DNA from: DATFLS01 sp964413425
Lineage (GTDB): Bacteria > Fidelibacterota > JAANXI01
DNA: 52,259 nucleotides
Direction of reading: 5' to 3'
Assembly (NCBI GenBank): GCA_964413425.1
Contig: CAYPST010000020.1
Coordinates: forward strand, 1-52,259
In this document: piece after piece, positions 17,946-28,174 of the stretch
How the letters are laid out: the number at the start of each line of letters is the position of its first letter
Numbering within the stretch: position 1 is the stretch's first letter
Program-made: the position numbers and the translations under genes
Notes under the pieces: generated by a model
The model's database searches: none
What the model saw: the letters and a program-made list of their open reading frames with translations, nothing else
What the model was told of the DNA's origin: nothing

Positions 17946-20900
17946 ATGAAGCGCTGGATAACGTTTATCACTCTTATTTTTCTCGCCTGTGCGGTGTTCA
18001 CTCTCCTCATTTTAATGAGACCGTCTCTTTGGACGGGTCAGCTGCTGACGTATTTCAACAACCAAATTGAGGAGCGGTATAACATTCATATCCAGGCCGG
18101 AAGGCTTGCCGGCAATATTCTGAATAATCTGTCTGGCTCGGAAGTCGTTGTTACCACTCCTCAAGACAGCACTTTCTTTACCGCCGAGGGATTAACCATT
18201 CGATATTCACTGTGGAAAATCATGATCGGAGAATTTGCCATTGACGAGGTGCACATTGATAAGCCGGTTATCCGGTATAATCAGGGACTGGACCTCCTGG
18301 TGAATCAGATCAGCCACACCCAGCCGATGCAGGAGCACCCGGTGTTGTCACGCCCGAATCAATTTACGATTGATCGATTATCCATCAACGAAGGACAATT
18401 CATATATCAATCCACCACTAACCGGATGAATGTCAATAAAATTACCGGTGCAATGCATATTACGCAGGGAGCCGAGGCTCTGACAATCACCGGGGAGTTC
18501 AGTTCACTTCAGCCTCCCGCAAGTCAACAGACTTTACGCAGTATCGAGTTCCTTCTGCATCAATTTCAGGATTCTGTGGTGGTGGATCATGCCGAATTCA
18601 TGTATGATTCTGCATTCGTTTTGCTCAATGGGACCTATCTGGAGCAACCCCAGCCGCATTTGCAGATGAATTATCGCTTTTCAAATATTTCGGTCGGCGC
18701 CATTCTTACAGATGTTGGAATCGGGTTTCCTGCCGATGATCAATGGAATATCACCGGAAACCTGCAAACGGATTTTAACGAATATGCTATCCACACGTCA
18801 TTCTCCGGGAAATTGAAGGGGGCCAATCGGAGCTCCGGAAAATTGCAGGCGGTGCTTTCCGAGGACCATATCGCCGTTTCTTCCGGCGAATTCAAATTTA
18901 ATGAAGGCCAGATGAGCGTTACAGGAGCGTTTACCAGAGGAGAAGGCGGGAATGCTCATATCGCCATCCGGCAACTGAATCTTGCGGATGTCCTGCCAGG
19001 TTTTCCTTCTTCTGATATTTCGGGAAAGGTCAGCGTAGAGGAGACCAGCGGCGATATTACAGCACCCAATGCCGCTGTCTCAGTTGATCTTGCAAAAACA
19101 GATGTGTATGGCCATCATATTTCTGGAATTGCTGCGAACCTCCGGATTCAAGAAGATACCCTGCAATTTGCGGATACACTGCGTGCTCAGGTGGACGGAG
19201 TTGATGTGGAACTCTCCGGCTGGTATGCCCTGGATGGATCATTAAATGGTCTGGCGCAATTCCACACAAACAGAACCAGATATTTTTCCGATCTTCTGCG
19301 GCTGCCTGAATTTACCGGTGACCTCGAAGCACGATTACACTTTGCCGGAACGCTGGATACTACTGCTGTCAGGGGGGGATTCAATATCACAGATTTCCGT
19401 ATGCACCGTGTTGCATTCGATAAGATCGTTTCCGGCGTCAATATTTCTGATATCCAACGATTACAGGGAGGCGATCTGGTTGTTCAGGCCAGGAATGGGG
19501 ATATCGCTGGCAAGAAAATTCATTTTGGAAACCTGTCGATAGAGAGTCGACATGATTCGGTGTATATTCACAACATTCATCTTGCCGATAGCACAGGGCA
19601 CCTCTATGCTACCGGAAAATTTTCTCGTAATCTCTCCGGAACTATCGATACATTAAATATGCAATATCAGGATATGTTCATTCACAATCGCACCTCCATC
19701 CCCCTGGAGAGAACTGCGAAAGGCATGCAAATCTCTCGGGGAGTGATTGGTGTGAACGACGGCTTTATCAGTGTGTCAGGAGTCATACGGGATCTTGATT
19801 CGTTAGACACCACGATTGAATTTACGAATCTGGATTTGGCGCCGTTTAATAAGATGCTCCGAAAACCCGTCCCCTTCACCGGAAATGTCAGTGGTGAACT
19901 TGCTTACAGGCGGGCAGCGAATGATCAGGCGTTCCGGACAGATGTCGAAATTACCAATGCCGTATGGCGCGATCTTCATTACGACAGAATTCAGATCATC
20001 GGGAATTATTATGACAAATTGCTGGCGCTCACAAAAGGGTATTTCCTCACCCCCAATGGAGGAGAACTTACCGTGTCAGGCAAGGTACCCATTGCTCTCG
20101 AATCCTCGTTACAGCAGGATTCCCTGATGTTTATTTCACAAACTCCCTTCACTCTGGATGTGCAATTGAACAACGTATATCTGACAGATTATACCCGATT
20201 TATACCAATACCCCAGGACATCACCGGAACGGTTTCAGGGCAGGTGGGCCTTTCAGGTTCCCTCACCTCTCCTGAGAGCACAATGCAGATCGCTGTGAAG
20301 AATCCCGGCTTCGACCGCCTGGAGGGGAAACACCTGGATGCAAAGATTGAATTCCGGGAGAATAAACTTATCTTCACCGATTTACAATTGATGGAGACTG
20401 ATAACAGCCAATATACCGGGAAGGGATATATCCCTTTTGCTGTCAATCTTGTGACCGGGGAATTTCGGATGCTGCGAGAGAATCTGATGGACCTCCAGTT
20501 TCATGCGGAAACGTCTCAACTGCAATTTTTAGAGAAGTACATCGGGGATCTGGACGGACTGAGTGGAGACTTCTCCCTGGATTTATTTGTACTTGGAACC
20601 CCGAATATTCCGATACGAAACGGACAGGCGGTGCTCAGAGATGCCAATCTTGAAATATCGCAGCTGGAAAATGAAATCACCGGGGTCCAGGCGAATCTGG
20701 TTCTGGAGAATAATATAATGACCGTGGATGAATTTTCCGGATATATGTACAATACCCAAGAGCAGGAGCTCATGGAAGGCTTTTTTAACAGAATATTGTA
20801 CTGGCTCAGTAACGGTTTCCGGCGACCCGCCATGCGACACAAACCGAATGTCTTCGTCGATGGCAGCCTTGACTTTAACCAATTTTTTAAACCGGGATTG

Positions 20901-21824
20901 GATCTGAAATTGACCGGGAATAAGGTATATATCCGCACATTACTCAGTGAAATTGAAGGATTAGTGAATCCGGAGATCTCATTAGCCGGACGGGATACGC
21001 TCCACGTTACCGGAGATTTTGAGATCGCGGAGGAGCTGGTCATCCGAAAGGATTTTACCCCCCGGGAACTGCCGAAGGAACCGGCAGCCGGAAACGGAAA
21101 AGGAAGGCATGTCGAATTGGACTTACATGCTGATTTTCCGGGAAATGTCTATATTAAAAACGCCCAGGTGAATGCGGAATTTGAGGGGGAAATCTGGCTG
21201 ATTCAGCACGGCAAAGAACCGTTAAATATCTCCGGATCCTTAAGTGTGCTGAATGGGAAGTTCTATTACAATGATACGTTTACGATTGAGGAGGGTGAAA
21301 TCTTTTTCGATCCGGTGGAATTCAATCCCCGCCTGAATATCGTTGCTTCAACGGAGATTGAGGATTTGACCATTCGGATAATTTTATCCGGAGAGCTGGA
21401 TAATCCCAACATTAGTCTGGAGTCTGCCGGCGAATCGGATCTGACTGAAAGTGATATTCTCTCGCTGTTGACCTTCAATTCACAGGTGGAACAAGACGGA
21501 TGGGCCACCCCGGAATTTCAATCGATTTTCACGACCTATCTGGAACGGCAGCTGGAGAGCTATGGCAGTCATCTGATGGGATTCGAAACGTTTGATGTTG
21601 AAACGCAGGGCCAGGGTTTACAGGATTTAAAAGAGGTCACAATTACTGTTGGACAACGAGTGTCTCCGAATTTATACTTTATCTATGGGCGGGATTTCTT
21701 CGCCGGGACACCCGGCACCAGGCTGGGACTGGAATACCAGGTAAATAAATATGTCTCTTTTATCGGAGAAGTTGATGAAGAAGGGCATTATCATTTTAAC
21801 TATCGCCTGAAATATAACTATTGA
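17946..21824 (+). CDS. tamB: Translocation and assembly module inner-membrane protein TamB
   Basis: Very large AsmA/DUF490-type protein of 1292 residues, anchored by one N-terminal membrane helix (about residues 4-26) with the rest in the periplasm. The body is a long run of beta-rich repeats, and the C-terminal third carries the TamB domain with a final Y-N-Y ending. TamB proteins span the periplasm as a hydrophobic groove and help deliver lipids and assemble outer-membrane proteins. It is followed seven bases later by an Omp85 barrel, as in tamA-tamB pairs, though the order is reversed. ATG 17946 is chosen; a GTG at 17931 is possible. The start overlaps the stop of a 12-codon frame beginning at 17911. 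Confidence 0.88.
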   Translation: MKRWITFITLIFLACAVFTLLILMRPSLWTGQLLTYFNNQIEERYNIHIQAGRLAGNILNNLSGSEVVVTTPQDSTFFTAEGLTIRYSLWKIMIGEFAIDEVHIDKPVIRYNQGLDLLVNQISHTQPMQEHPVLSRPNQFTIDRLSINEGQFIYQSTTNRMNVNKITGAMHITQGAEALTITGEFSSLQPPASQQTLRSIEFLLHQFQDSVVVDHAEFMYDSAFVLLNGTYLEQPQPHLQMNYRFSNISVGAILTDVGIGFPADDQWNITGNLQTDFNEYAIHTSFSGKLKGANRSSGKLQAVLSEDHIAVSSGEFKFNEGQMSVTGAFTRGEGGNAHIAIRQLNLADVLPGFPSSDISGKVSVEETSGDITAPNAAVSVDLAKTDVYGHHISGIAANLRIQEDTLQFADTLRAQVDGVDVELSGWYALDGSLNGLAQFHTNRTRYFSDLLRLPEFTGDLEARLHFAGTLDTTAVRGGFNITDFRMHRVAFDKIVSGVNISDIQRLQGGDLVVQARNGDIAGKKIHFGNLSIESRHDSVYIHNIHLADSTGHLYATGKFSRNLSGTIDTLNMQYQDMFIHNRTSIPLERTAKGMQISRGVIGVNDGFISVSGVIRDLDSLDTTIEFTNLDLAPFNKMLRKPVPFTGNVSGELAYRRAANDQAFRTDVEITNAVWRDLHYDRIQIIGNYYDKLLALTKGYFLTPNGGELTVSGKVPIALESSLQQDSLMFISQTPFTLDVQLNNVYLTDYTRFIPIPQDITGTVSGQVGLSGSLTSPESTMQIAVKNPGFDRLEGKHLDAKIEFRENKLIFTDLQLMETDNSQYTGKGYIPFAVNLVTGEFRMLRENLMDLQFHAETSQLQFLEKYIGDLDGLSGDFSLDLFVLGTPNIPIRNGQAVLRDANLEISQLENEITGVQANLVLENNIMTVDEFSGYMYNTQEQELMEGFFNRILYWLSNGFRRPAMRHKPNVFVDGSLDFNQFFKPGLDLKLTGNKVYIRTLLSEIEGLVNPEISLAGRDTLHVTGDFEIAEELVIRKDFTPRELPKEPAAGNGKGRHVELDLHADFPGNVYIKNAQVNAEFEGEIWLIQHGKEPLNISGSLSVLNGKFYYNDTFTIEEGEIFFDPVEFNPRLNIVASTEIEDLTIRIILSGELDNPNISLESAGESDLTESDILSLLTFNSQVEQDGWATPEFQSIFTTYLERQLESYGSHLMGFETFDVETQGQGLQDLKEVTITVGQRVSPNLYFIYGRDFFAGTPGTRLGLEYQVNKYVSFIGEVDEEGHYHFNYRLKYNY

Positions 21825-21831
21825 CCTTCCT

Positions 21832-23715
21832 GTGCGTTTAGGCAAATCGTTTGGTATCCTTTGTATTTTTGTCTTGACTCTGGGTGGAAATATTTTATTC
21901 GGCCAACAGGTCTTTCAGTCGGCTGTCTATCGGGTCTCAGAGATTCATTTCTCCGGGAATACCGTATTTAGTACGAATGAATTACGGGATCGGATGAATC
22001 TTCACACGGGGAAGTTTTCCACGCTGGGGCGCCCGGCCGAATTTAACAAACGGGTGTTGCAGCTGGATAAAATTAATATCACCACTCTCTACAAGGGGCA
22101 CGGATACATCAATTGCTCGGTTCAGGATTCATTTATCGTGACCGAGAACCGAAAGGTGCACCTCTACTTACATGTTGAAGAAGGGGAGCAATATGTGCTG
22201 AACAGCCTCCGATTTGAAGGCAATCACCTTCTGACGGATGAAGAGTTATTAGCGTATTTTCAAGAATTACAGGTAAACAGACCGTTCAATCCATACACTT
22301 TTCGGAACGCAGTTGAAGAGGTAGAGACCGCGTACGAGAATGCCGGTAAGCCCTTTCGCAATATTCAATCCCACCTGAATATCCACGGGACGATGATTGA
22401 TGCGGTAGTGAGCATCAAGGAGAATCAGACTGTGTCCATCGATTCCATTAAAATTCAGGGGTTGGAGCAAGTCAAAGAGCAGGTGGTTCGGCGGGAGGTC
22501 ACCCTCAAACCCGGCGACCGGTATAGGAAAGAAGCAATTCGGGAAAGCCAGCGTCGAATTTTTGAGAGCGGACTGTTTGCAGACGTAACGATTAATCCGG
22601 TTCCGAGTTCTCCCGATTCACAGCAGGTCGATCTGCTCGTCTCGGTCAGGAATATGGATTATCGAACGATCCGGTTTAATCTGGGGGCTCGCCAATATGA
22701 GAGTATCCCCGGGTCTGAACCCTATACCGCGCTGGAGGTGTCCGCCGAATGGATTCATCGCAATTTGATGCAACGTGCGAGACAATTGAGTTTCTCTGCA
22801 GCCGGCCGCCTGAATGTGAATGACTTAACGTTGTTACCAAACGGGGTCGTGCGCTATACAGAGCCATGGCTGTGGAGGGTTCGTCTCCCGACCACGATCC
22901 GATTTTTTTATGATTATAACATATTTTCACGGATCGAACAGCCTATTTACCAATGGGGATCTGATATCACCCTTCTGCATTCCCGGCGAAGACGGTTAAT
23001 CTTGCGATCCATCCTTCGTTTCCAGGAGACCATTGTCCCGAAAACACTCACAGGGGACACCATACATACCCGGCAACCGATCCGAGGGCAGGAGCGGAGT
23101 CTCGGGTTTTTATTCAGACGAGACCAGCGGGACAATTTTCTCTACCCCAGGCAGGGGTACTTGATCGAAGTGGGACCGGAATTCTTTGTCGATATCTTCG
23201 GCGGTACTTCTGATTTCTATCGGATAGAGGCAACCCTGAGGCACTACTGGAATATCATGGGCCCGGCAACGCTTGCGGGCCGGATTAAGGTCGGCAGCCT
23301 CCATTACTATGATGGGATTCACGGTTATATTCCGGACTATGAACTGTTTTATCTGGGGGGACCGACCAGTGTCCGGGGCTTCGCAACAGACAGATTAAAA
23401 TATACCACGGCCATCTCAGAGGATGGGAGCTTACGACGCGTCCCGGTGGGTGATAGGGTCAAACTACTGGCCAACCTGGAATTACGATTTCCAATCTATT
23501 GGAAAATCGGGGGCGAATTGTTTCTGGATGCCGGCCAGTTATGGTCTGACTATTCGGCACTGAATATTCTGTCAATGCGCTATACATCTGGATTTGGAAT
23601 AACATTTGCTACTCCTTTAGGGCCGGCCCGAGTGGATTTCGGGTGGAAACTCGGTCCGCTGCGCCCGGCAGAAAAGCCGTGGATAATGCACGTAGCTTTG
23701 CAGTATGCATTTTAA
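21832..23715 (+). CDS. Outer-membrane Omp85-family protein (TamA/BamA-like)
   Basis: Outer-membrane barrel protein of 627 residues with a signal peptide (hydrophobic core about 9-22, cleavage near the F-G-Q-Q stretch). About three POTRA-type domains follow (residues 30-270), seen from the repeated I-x-F-x-G-N / L-R-F-E-G-N / I-K-I-Q-G-L starts. The 16-strand barrel then contains the family's V-R-G-F motif at 514-517 and ends in a terminal Phe, the assembly signal. With only three POTRA domains and a tamB neighbour it is more TamA-like than BamA. The GTG start has no strong ribosome site and lies just after the tamB stop, suggesting translational coupling. Confidence 0.87.
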   Translation: MRLGKSFGILCIFVLTLGGNILFGQQVFQSAVYRVSEIHFSGNTVFSTNELRDRMNLHTGKFSTLGRPAEFNKRVLQLDKINITTLYKGHGYINCSVQDSFIVTENRKVHLYLHVEEGEQYVLNSLRFEGNHLLTDEELLAYFQELQVNRPFNPYTFRNAVEEVETAYENAGKPFRNIQSHLNIHGTMIDAVVSIKENQTVSIDSIKIQGLEQVKEQVVRREVTLKPGDRYRKEAIRESQRRIFESGLFADVTINPVPSSPDSQQVDLLVSVRNMDYRTIRFNLGARQYESIPGSEPYTALEVSAEWIHRNLMQRARQLSFSAAGRLNVNDLTLLPNGVVRYTEPWLWRVRLPTTIRFFYDYNIFSRIEQPIYQWGSDITLLHSRRRRLILRSILRFQETIVPKTLTGDTIHTRQPIRGQERSLGFLFRRDQRDNFLYPRQGYLIEVGPEFFVDIFGGTSDFYRIEATLRHYWNIMGPATLAGRIKVGSLHYYDGIHGYIPDYELFYLGGPTSVRGFATDRLKYTTAISEDGSLRRVPVGDRVKLLANLELRFPIYWKIGGELFLDAGQLWSDYSALNILSMRYTSGFGITFATPLGPARVDFGWKLGPLRPAEKPWIMHVALQYAF

Positions 23716-23730
23716 AGGAGGACAACAATA

Positions 23731-26415
23731 ATGATATCATTTGACAATCTGACACTCAGAGTACAGGAAGCGCTCAAGGGGGCTATTGAACAGGCGGAAG
23801 AGAACGGCAGCCCGGAAGTGCAGGTACCCCATTATCTCAAGTTTATTCTTCAACGTTCTGAGGGAGTCATTCAATCCATTCTTCAGAAGATCGGTGTCGA
23901 TCTGACCAGTCTGGAACAACCGGTTCAGTCAGAAATTGAATCCCTCCCGAAGCAAACCGGTGGCGGTATCGGCCAGACGACTCTCTCACGCGATGTGAAC
24001 GCGGTGTTCGAAGCGGCTCACAAGGCCGCGCAGCAGCTGAACGACGAATATATCAGTAACGAGCACGTACTGCTCGGGATACTCCAGGCCAGCAACAGTA
24101 AGACGGCGAAGGCGCTCAAAAGGCAAGGGGTGGATGAAGATACCGTGTTGAAGGTACTTAAAGATATACGAGGCGGGCAACGGGTCACTGATCAGTCTCC
24201 GGAAGAGAAATATGAGGCACTGAAACGATTCGGCCAGGACTTGACTGCGCTGGCCCGGCGCGGTAAACTGGATCCCATCATTGGGCGGGATGAAGAAATT
24301 CGTCGGGTTCTCCAGGTGCTCTCCCGGAGAAAAAAGAATAATCCGGTCTTAATCGGAGATCCGGGGGTCGGTAAAACGGCGATTGCAGAAGGGATTGCCC
24401 AGCGGATTGTGGAAGGTGATGTGCCCACGACCATGCAAAGCAAACGGCTTGTTGCATTAGATATGGGCGCGCTTATTGCAGGAGCAAAGTTCCGGGGTGA
24501 ATTCGAAGATCGTCTCAAAGCCGTGTTGCGAGAGGTAAGCGAGTCCAATGGGGAAATTATTCTGTTCATCGATGAGTTGCACACGGTGGTGGGTGCCGGA
24601 TCAGCGGAAGGTGCCGTCGATGCTTCGAACCTGTTAAAACCGCAATTAGCCCGGGGAGAACTCCGGGCGATTGGGGCCACAACTATCGATGAATATCGAA
24701 AGCATATCGAAAAGGACGCGGCATTAGAACGACGATTCCAACCGATCATGATAGAAGAGCCTTCGGTTGAAGATACTGTCTCGATACTCAGAGGTTTAAA
24801 AGAGAAGTATGAAGCGCATCACGGAGTTCGAATTCTGGACGAAGCGATTATCGCCTCGGCGGAGCTCTCCCACAGATACTTGACAGAACGGTTCCTTCCC
24901 GACAAAGCAATCGATCTCATCGACGAAGCGGGCAGTAAATTACGAACGGAAATTGACAGTCTGCCGGCAGAATTAGACGAAGTTGAGCGGCGCATCCGAC
25001 AGTTGGAAGTGGAATCCAGAGCGCTGCAAAAAGAGGAATCGGCAGGCGCCAGAAAGCGGTTGAAGGAAGTCCGGAAGGAGATCGCCGAACAGCGCGAAGA
25101 ATTTGCAGATATGGAAGCAAAGTGGAAGCACGAAAAAGAAATTATTCAGGATATACAGCGATTGAAAAAAGTCATTGACGAAACGAAAACCGCAGCAGAA
25201 CGTGCCACCAGAGAAGGCAACTGGGAAAAAGCTGCCGAGTTGAAACATGGGAAACTGGTGGAGCTGGAAGAGACATTGAAGAAAAAGAATGCCGAAATGG
25301 AAGCGCTGCACACGAGTGGCGGTTCGCTGTTGAAGGAAGAAGTCACCTCTGAAGACATTGCGGAAATCGTCTCGAAATGGACCGGCATACCCGTTCAGCG
25401 GATGATGGAGAGTGAACGAGAGAAACTGCTTAAAATGGAAGACCGGTTACACAACCGGATCATCGGCCAGGATGATGCCATTGAAGCGGTATCTAATGCC
25501 ATTCGGAGAGCCCGGGCCGGATTACAGGATGAAAATCGACCGATCGGCACCTTTATCTTTATCGGATCCACCGGAGTGGGGAAAACGGAACTGGCAAAGT
25601 CTCTGGCGGAATTCTTGTTCGACGATGAGAATGCGATGGTCCGATTGGACATGTCCGAATATATGGAGAAGCATTCAGTCGCACGACTGGTGGGAGCGCC
25701 ACCCGGATATGTCGGGTATGATGCAGGTGGCCAACTGACTGAAGCGGTAAGACGCCATCCTTATTCCGTGGTACTGTTGGATGAAATCGAGAAGGCGCAT
25801 CCGGATGTGTTTAATATTTTGCTGCAGGTACTGGATGATGGGCGTCTGACGGATAATAAAGGTAAAACTGTCAACTTCCGGAACACCATTATCATCATGA
25901 CGTCCAACCTCGGTTCACAGTTTATTATGCAGAAAATGGAAGAGATGACCCCTGATAACCGGGAGATCATCTATGAAGAAATGCGTGAGGAAGTATTACG
26001 ACAGTTAAAGCAGAACGTCCGGCCGGAATTTTTGAACCGAATCGATGACATTGTGGTGTTTGAATCGTTAACCATGCCGGATATCAAAAAAATTGTGGAG
26101 ATGCAATTTCATCGGCTCAAAAACCGCATCAGTAACATGCACATTACGGCAGACCTGTCGGAAGCTGCTGTGCAGCAGATAGCCGAAATGGGATATGATC
26201 CCGCATTTGGCGCCCGGCCCCTCAAACGCGTACTACAAAAAGAAATCATCGATACACTGGCAACCGAAGTCTTGCAGGATAACATCCTGCCCGGTGATAC
26301 TGTGCTCATCGACTATCGGGAGGGGGCTTTTCACTTTGAGGTTACAGAGCGGAAGCCAATGCACACGGAGGATGGTGAGGATGCAGAATTTCAGGAAACA
26401 GAGGAACTCACCTAG
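23731..26415 (+). CDS. clpB: ATP-dependent chaperone ClpB
   Basis: Hsp100 disaggregase of 894 residues. The N-domain (about 1-150) is followed by AAA+ module one with Walker A at 209-216, then a long charged coiled-coil middle domain (about 400-530) that marks ClpB, then AAA+ module two with Walker A near 612-619 (G-S-T-G-V-G-K-T). It lacks a ClpP-docking tripeptide, as expected. AAAGGAGG begins at the stop of the preceding barrel gene and gives a good ribosome site. Its partner DnaK lies two genes upstream in the same direction. The position in an operon with tamB and tamA, rather than a heat-shock gene cluster, is unusual. Confidence 0.96.
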   Translation: MISFDNLTLRVQEALKGAIEQAEENGSPEVQVPHYLKFILQRSEGVIQSILQKIGVDLTSLEQPVQSEIESLPKQTGGGIGQTTLSRDVNAVFEAAHKAAQQLNDEYISNEHVLLGILQASNSKTAKALKRQGVDEDTVLKVLKDIRGGQRVTDQSPEEKYEALKRFGQDLTALARRGKLDPIIGRDEEIRRVLQVLSRRKKNNPVLIGDPGVGKTAIAEGIAQRIVEGDVPTTMQSKRLVALDMGALIAGAKFRGEFEDRLKAVLREVSESNGEIILFIDELHTVVGAGSAEGAVDASNLLKPQLARGELRAIGATTIDEYRKHIEKDAALERRFQPIMIEEPSVEDTVSILRGLKEKYEAHHGVRILDEAIIASAELSHRYLTERFLPDKAIDLIDEAGSKLRTEIDSLPAELDEVERRIRQLEVESRALQKEESAGARKRLKEVRKEIAEQREEFADMEAKWKHEKEIIQDIQRLKKVIDETKTAAERATREGNWEKAAELKHGKLVELEETLKKKNAEMEALHTSGGSLLKEEVTSEDIAEIVSKWTGIPVQRMMESEREKLLKMEDRLHNRIIGQDDAIEAVSNAIRRARAGLQDENRPIGTFIFIGSTGVGKTELAKSLAEFLFDDENAMVRLDMSEYMEKHSVARLVGAPPGYVGYDAGGQLTEAVRRHPYSVVLLDEIEKAHPDVFNILLQVLDDGRLTDNKGKTVNFRNTIIIMTSNLGSQFIMQKMEEMTPDNREIIYEEMREEVLRQLKQNVRPEFLNRIDDIVVFESLTMPDIKKIVEMQFHRLKNRISNMHITADLSEAAVQQIAEMGYDPAFGARPLKRVLQKEIIDTLATEVLQDNILPGDTVLIDYREGAFHFEVTERKPMHTEDGEDAEFQETEELT

Positions 26416-26469
26416 ATTATTGTGCATTAAAAGTATCTAATTGCAGAACAAGAGGGTGGTAATTCTTGG

Positions 26470-26498
26470 TTGAGCCATACTCTGATGCTTGCTATATT
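26470..26498 (+). promoter_or_regulatory. Predicted promoter of the TPR-MoxR-DUF58 operon
   Basis: TTGAGC (26470-26475) and TATATT (26493-26498) are 17 bp apart, matching four and five of six consensus bases. The start point would be near 26505, about 40 bases before the TPR lipoprotein gene. Confidence 0.42.
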
Positions 26499-26543
26499 AA
26501 ACGATTTATTCTCTGGGTAATAGCGTAATATTGAGGAGAAGCT

Positions 26544-27035
26544 ATGTTCAAACGTGTGATTCTGGGCTTGAGTGTTCTTGGTCTTGTTTTGGCCTGTTCG
26601 CAGGAGGCGACAGTTCAGCAGCTGACATCCGAGGCCAAAGAGCTGGCGAGTGCCGGGGATCTGGAGGCAGCCTCCCGTATGTATGAGAAGATTTTAACCA
26701 AACAGGATCTGGCTGATTCACTGCGGGCGCAGACATTGTTTGCGCTGGCTGAGACCGCAGGAAGTCGTGAAAAATATACCGACGCCATCCGGTATTACCA
26801 GAAGATCGTAGACGAATATGGTTCAACTCGATGGGGACCGAAAGCGCAGTTTATGATTGGGTATACCTATGCGAATGTCATCCATGATTATAAGAAGGCG
26901 GAAAAAGCCTATCAAACATTCTTAGACATCTATCCCACAAGTGAGCTGGTGAAAGCGGTGCAATTCGAGGTGAAATATCTGGGAGAAGATGTCGGGAATA
27001 TCAACGATTTGGAGTTTTTAAATTCTTCGGAGTAG
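26544..27035 (+). CDS. Tetratricopeptide-repeat lipoprotein
   Basis: Small lipoprotein of 163 residues. The signal peptide ends in a lipobox with Cys18 (L-V-L-A-C), so the mature protein is membrane-anchored on the periplasmic side. The remainder is helical and consists of about three TPR-like units; the Y-Q-K-I-V-D-E-Y-G and Y-Q-T-F-L-D-I-Y-P segments resemble the repeats of BamD/YbgF-type proteins. It is too short to be a full BamD. It lies 22 bp ahead of the MoxR gene in the same transcript and may act as a scaffold for the downstream MoxR/DUF58/BatD-like system, but that is inference. Confidence 0.75.
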   Translation: MFKRVILGLSVLGLVLACSQEATVQQLTSEAKELASAGDLEAASRMYEKILTKQDLADSLRAQTLFALAETAGSREKYTDAIRYYQKIVDEYGSTRWGPKAQFMIGYTYANVIHDYKKAEKAYQTFLDIYPTSELVKAVQFEVKYLGEDVGNINDLEFLNSSE

Positions 27036-27057
27036 CGAGCTAGCGAAAGGCGTGATT

Positions 27058-28050
27058 ATGACCAACGGAATCGCAGAACTCAACGAACAGATCCGGGAGG
27101 AAAGTGAATTTATCGATGTACTTCATTCTGAGATTTCGAAGGTGATCGTCGGTCAGCGATATATGGTCGACCGGCTGCTTATCGCGCTTCTGACGAACGG
27201 GCATATCTTATTAGAGGGCGTACCCGGGCTTGCGAAAACTCTGACGGTAAATACGCTTTCCCAGGCAATTCACACCAAATTCCAGCGCATTCAGTTTACC
27301 CCCGATTTACTGCCTGCGGATTTGTTGGGTACCTTAATCTATAATCAAAAGGATGGGAAGTTCACCACCAAAAAAGGCCCGATATTCGCAAACATCATTC
27401 TGGCGGATGAAATTAACCGGTCCCCGGCCAAAGTGCAAAGCGCCTTACTGGAAGCCATGCAGGAACGGCAGGTGACCATCGGAGAGCACACCTTCCCTCT
27501 GGACGATCCCTTTATGGTGCTGGCCACCCAGAATCCCATCGAGCAGGAGGGTACCTATCCGTTGCCGGAAGCACAGGTCGACCGGTTCATGTTAAAGGTA
27601 ACCGTTGACTATCCCTCGAAAACGGAAGAAAAAGAAATCCTCCGGCGCGCCGCTCATGTGGATGGACAATTCCAGGTGTCGCCGGCGGTGACGCCGGATT
27701 CTATTCTCAGAGCGCGCAAGGTGGTGGATAACGTATACATGGACGAAAAAATCGAAGACTATATTATCGATCTGGTGTTTGCCACCAGACACCCCGGGGA
27801 ATACGGGATTACGGGGTTGGAACCGCTCATTCAGTATGGAGGGTCACCCCGGGCATCGATTTATCTTGCCCTGGCAGCAAAGGCCCACGCATTTCTCCAT
27901 CATCGCGGGTACGTCACCCCTGACGATATTCGGGCCATCGGGATGGATGTCCTGCGTCATCGCATCCTCGTTACCTATGAGGCGGAAGCAGAAGAAATTA
28001 CCTCGGAGGACGTGATCAGGCAGATTTTTGCGGAAATTGAAGTCCCGTAG
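27058..28050 (+). CDS. MoxR-family AAA+ ATPase
   Basis: MoxR chaperone-like ATPase of 330 residues. Walker A is G-V-P-G-L-A-K-T at 54-61, Walker B is L-A-D-E-I-N-R, and the sensor region A-T-Q-N-P-I-E-Q-E-G-T-Y-P-L-P-E-A is the classical MoxR signature. ATG 27058 follows AAAGG at 27046-27050; GTG 27052 is a less likely start. Families of this type are thought to mature or insert metal or cofactors into vWA-domain partners. It is followed by a DUF58 protein and a BatD-like membrane protein, the usual partners; no separate BatA/BatB vWA gene is seen. Confidence 0.93.
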   Translation: MTNGIAELNEQIREESEFIDVLHSEISKVIVGQRYMVDRLLIALLTNGHILLEGVPGLAKTLTVNTLSQAIHTKFQRIQFTPDLLPADLLGTLIYNQKDGKFTTKKGPIFANIILADEINRSPAKVQSALLEAMQERQVTIGEHTFPLDDPFMVLATQNPIEQEGTYPLPEAQVDRFMLKVTVDYPSKTEEKEILRRAAHVDGQFQVSPAVTPDSILRARKVVDNVYMDEKIEDYIIDLVFATRHPGEYGITGLEPLIQYGGSPRASIYLALAAKAHAFLHHRGYVTPDDIRAIGMDVLRHRILVTYEAEAEEITSEDVIRQIFAEIEVP

Positions 28051-28174
28051 TCATGCTGGGATGAAACGGAATACAGTACTGTGTTCACCGGGACGACTCT
28101 CGATACAAACGCGCTGCAGGCACTGGCCGGGTTCACAGAAGTATAATAAATAGGTAGCACATTTATAGAAGCAA

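Noticed and set aside
26544..27035. BamD as the identity of the TPR lipoprotein
   Set aside because: At 163 residues it is much shorter than BamD and has only about three TPR units; kept as a generic TPR lipoprotein.
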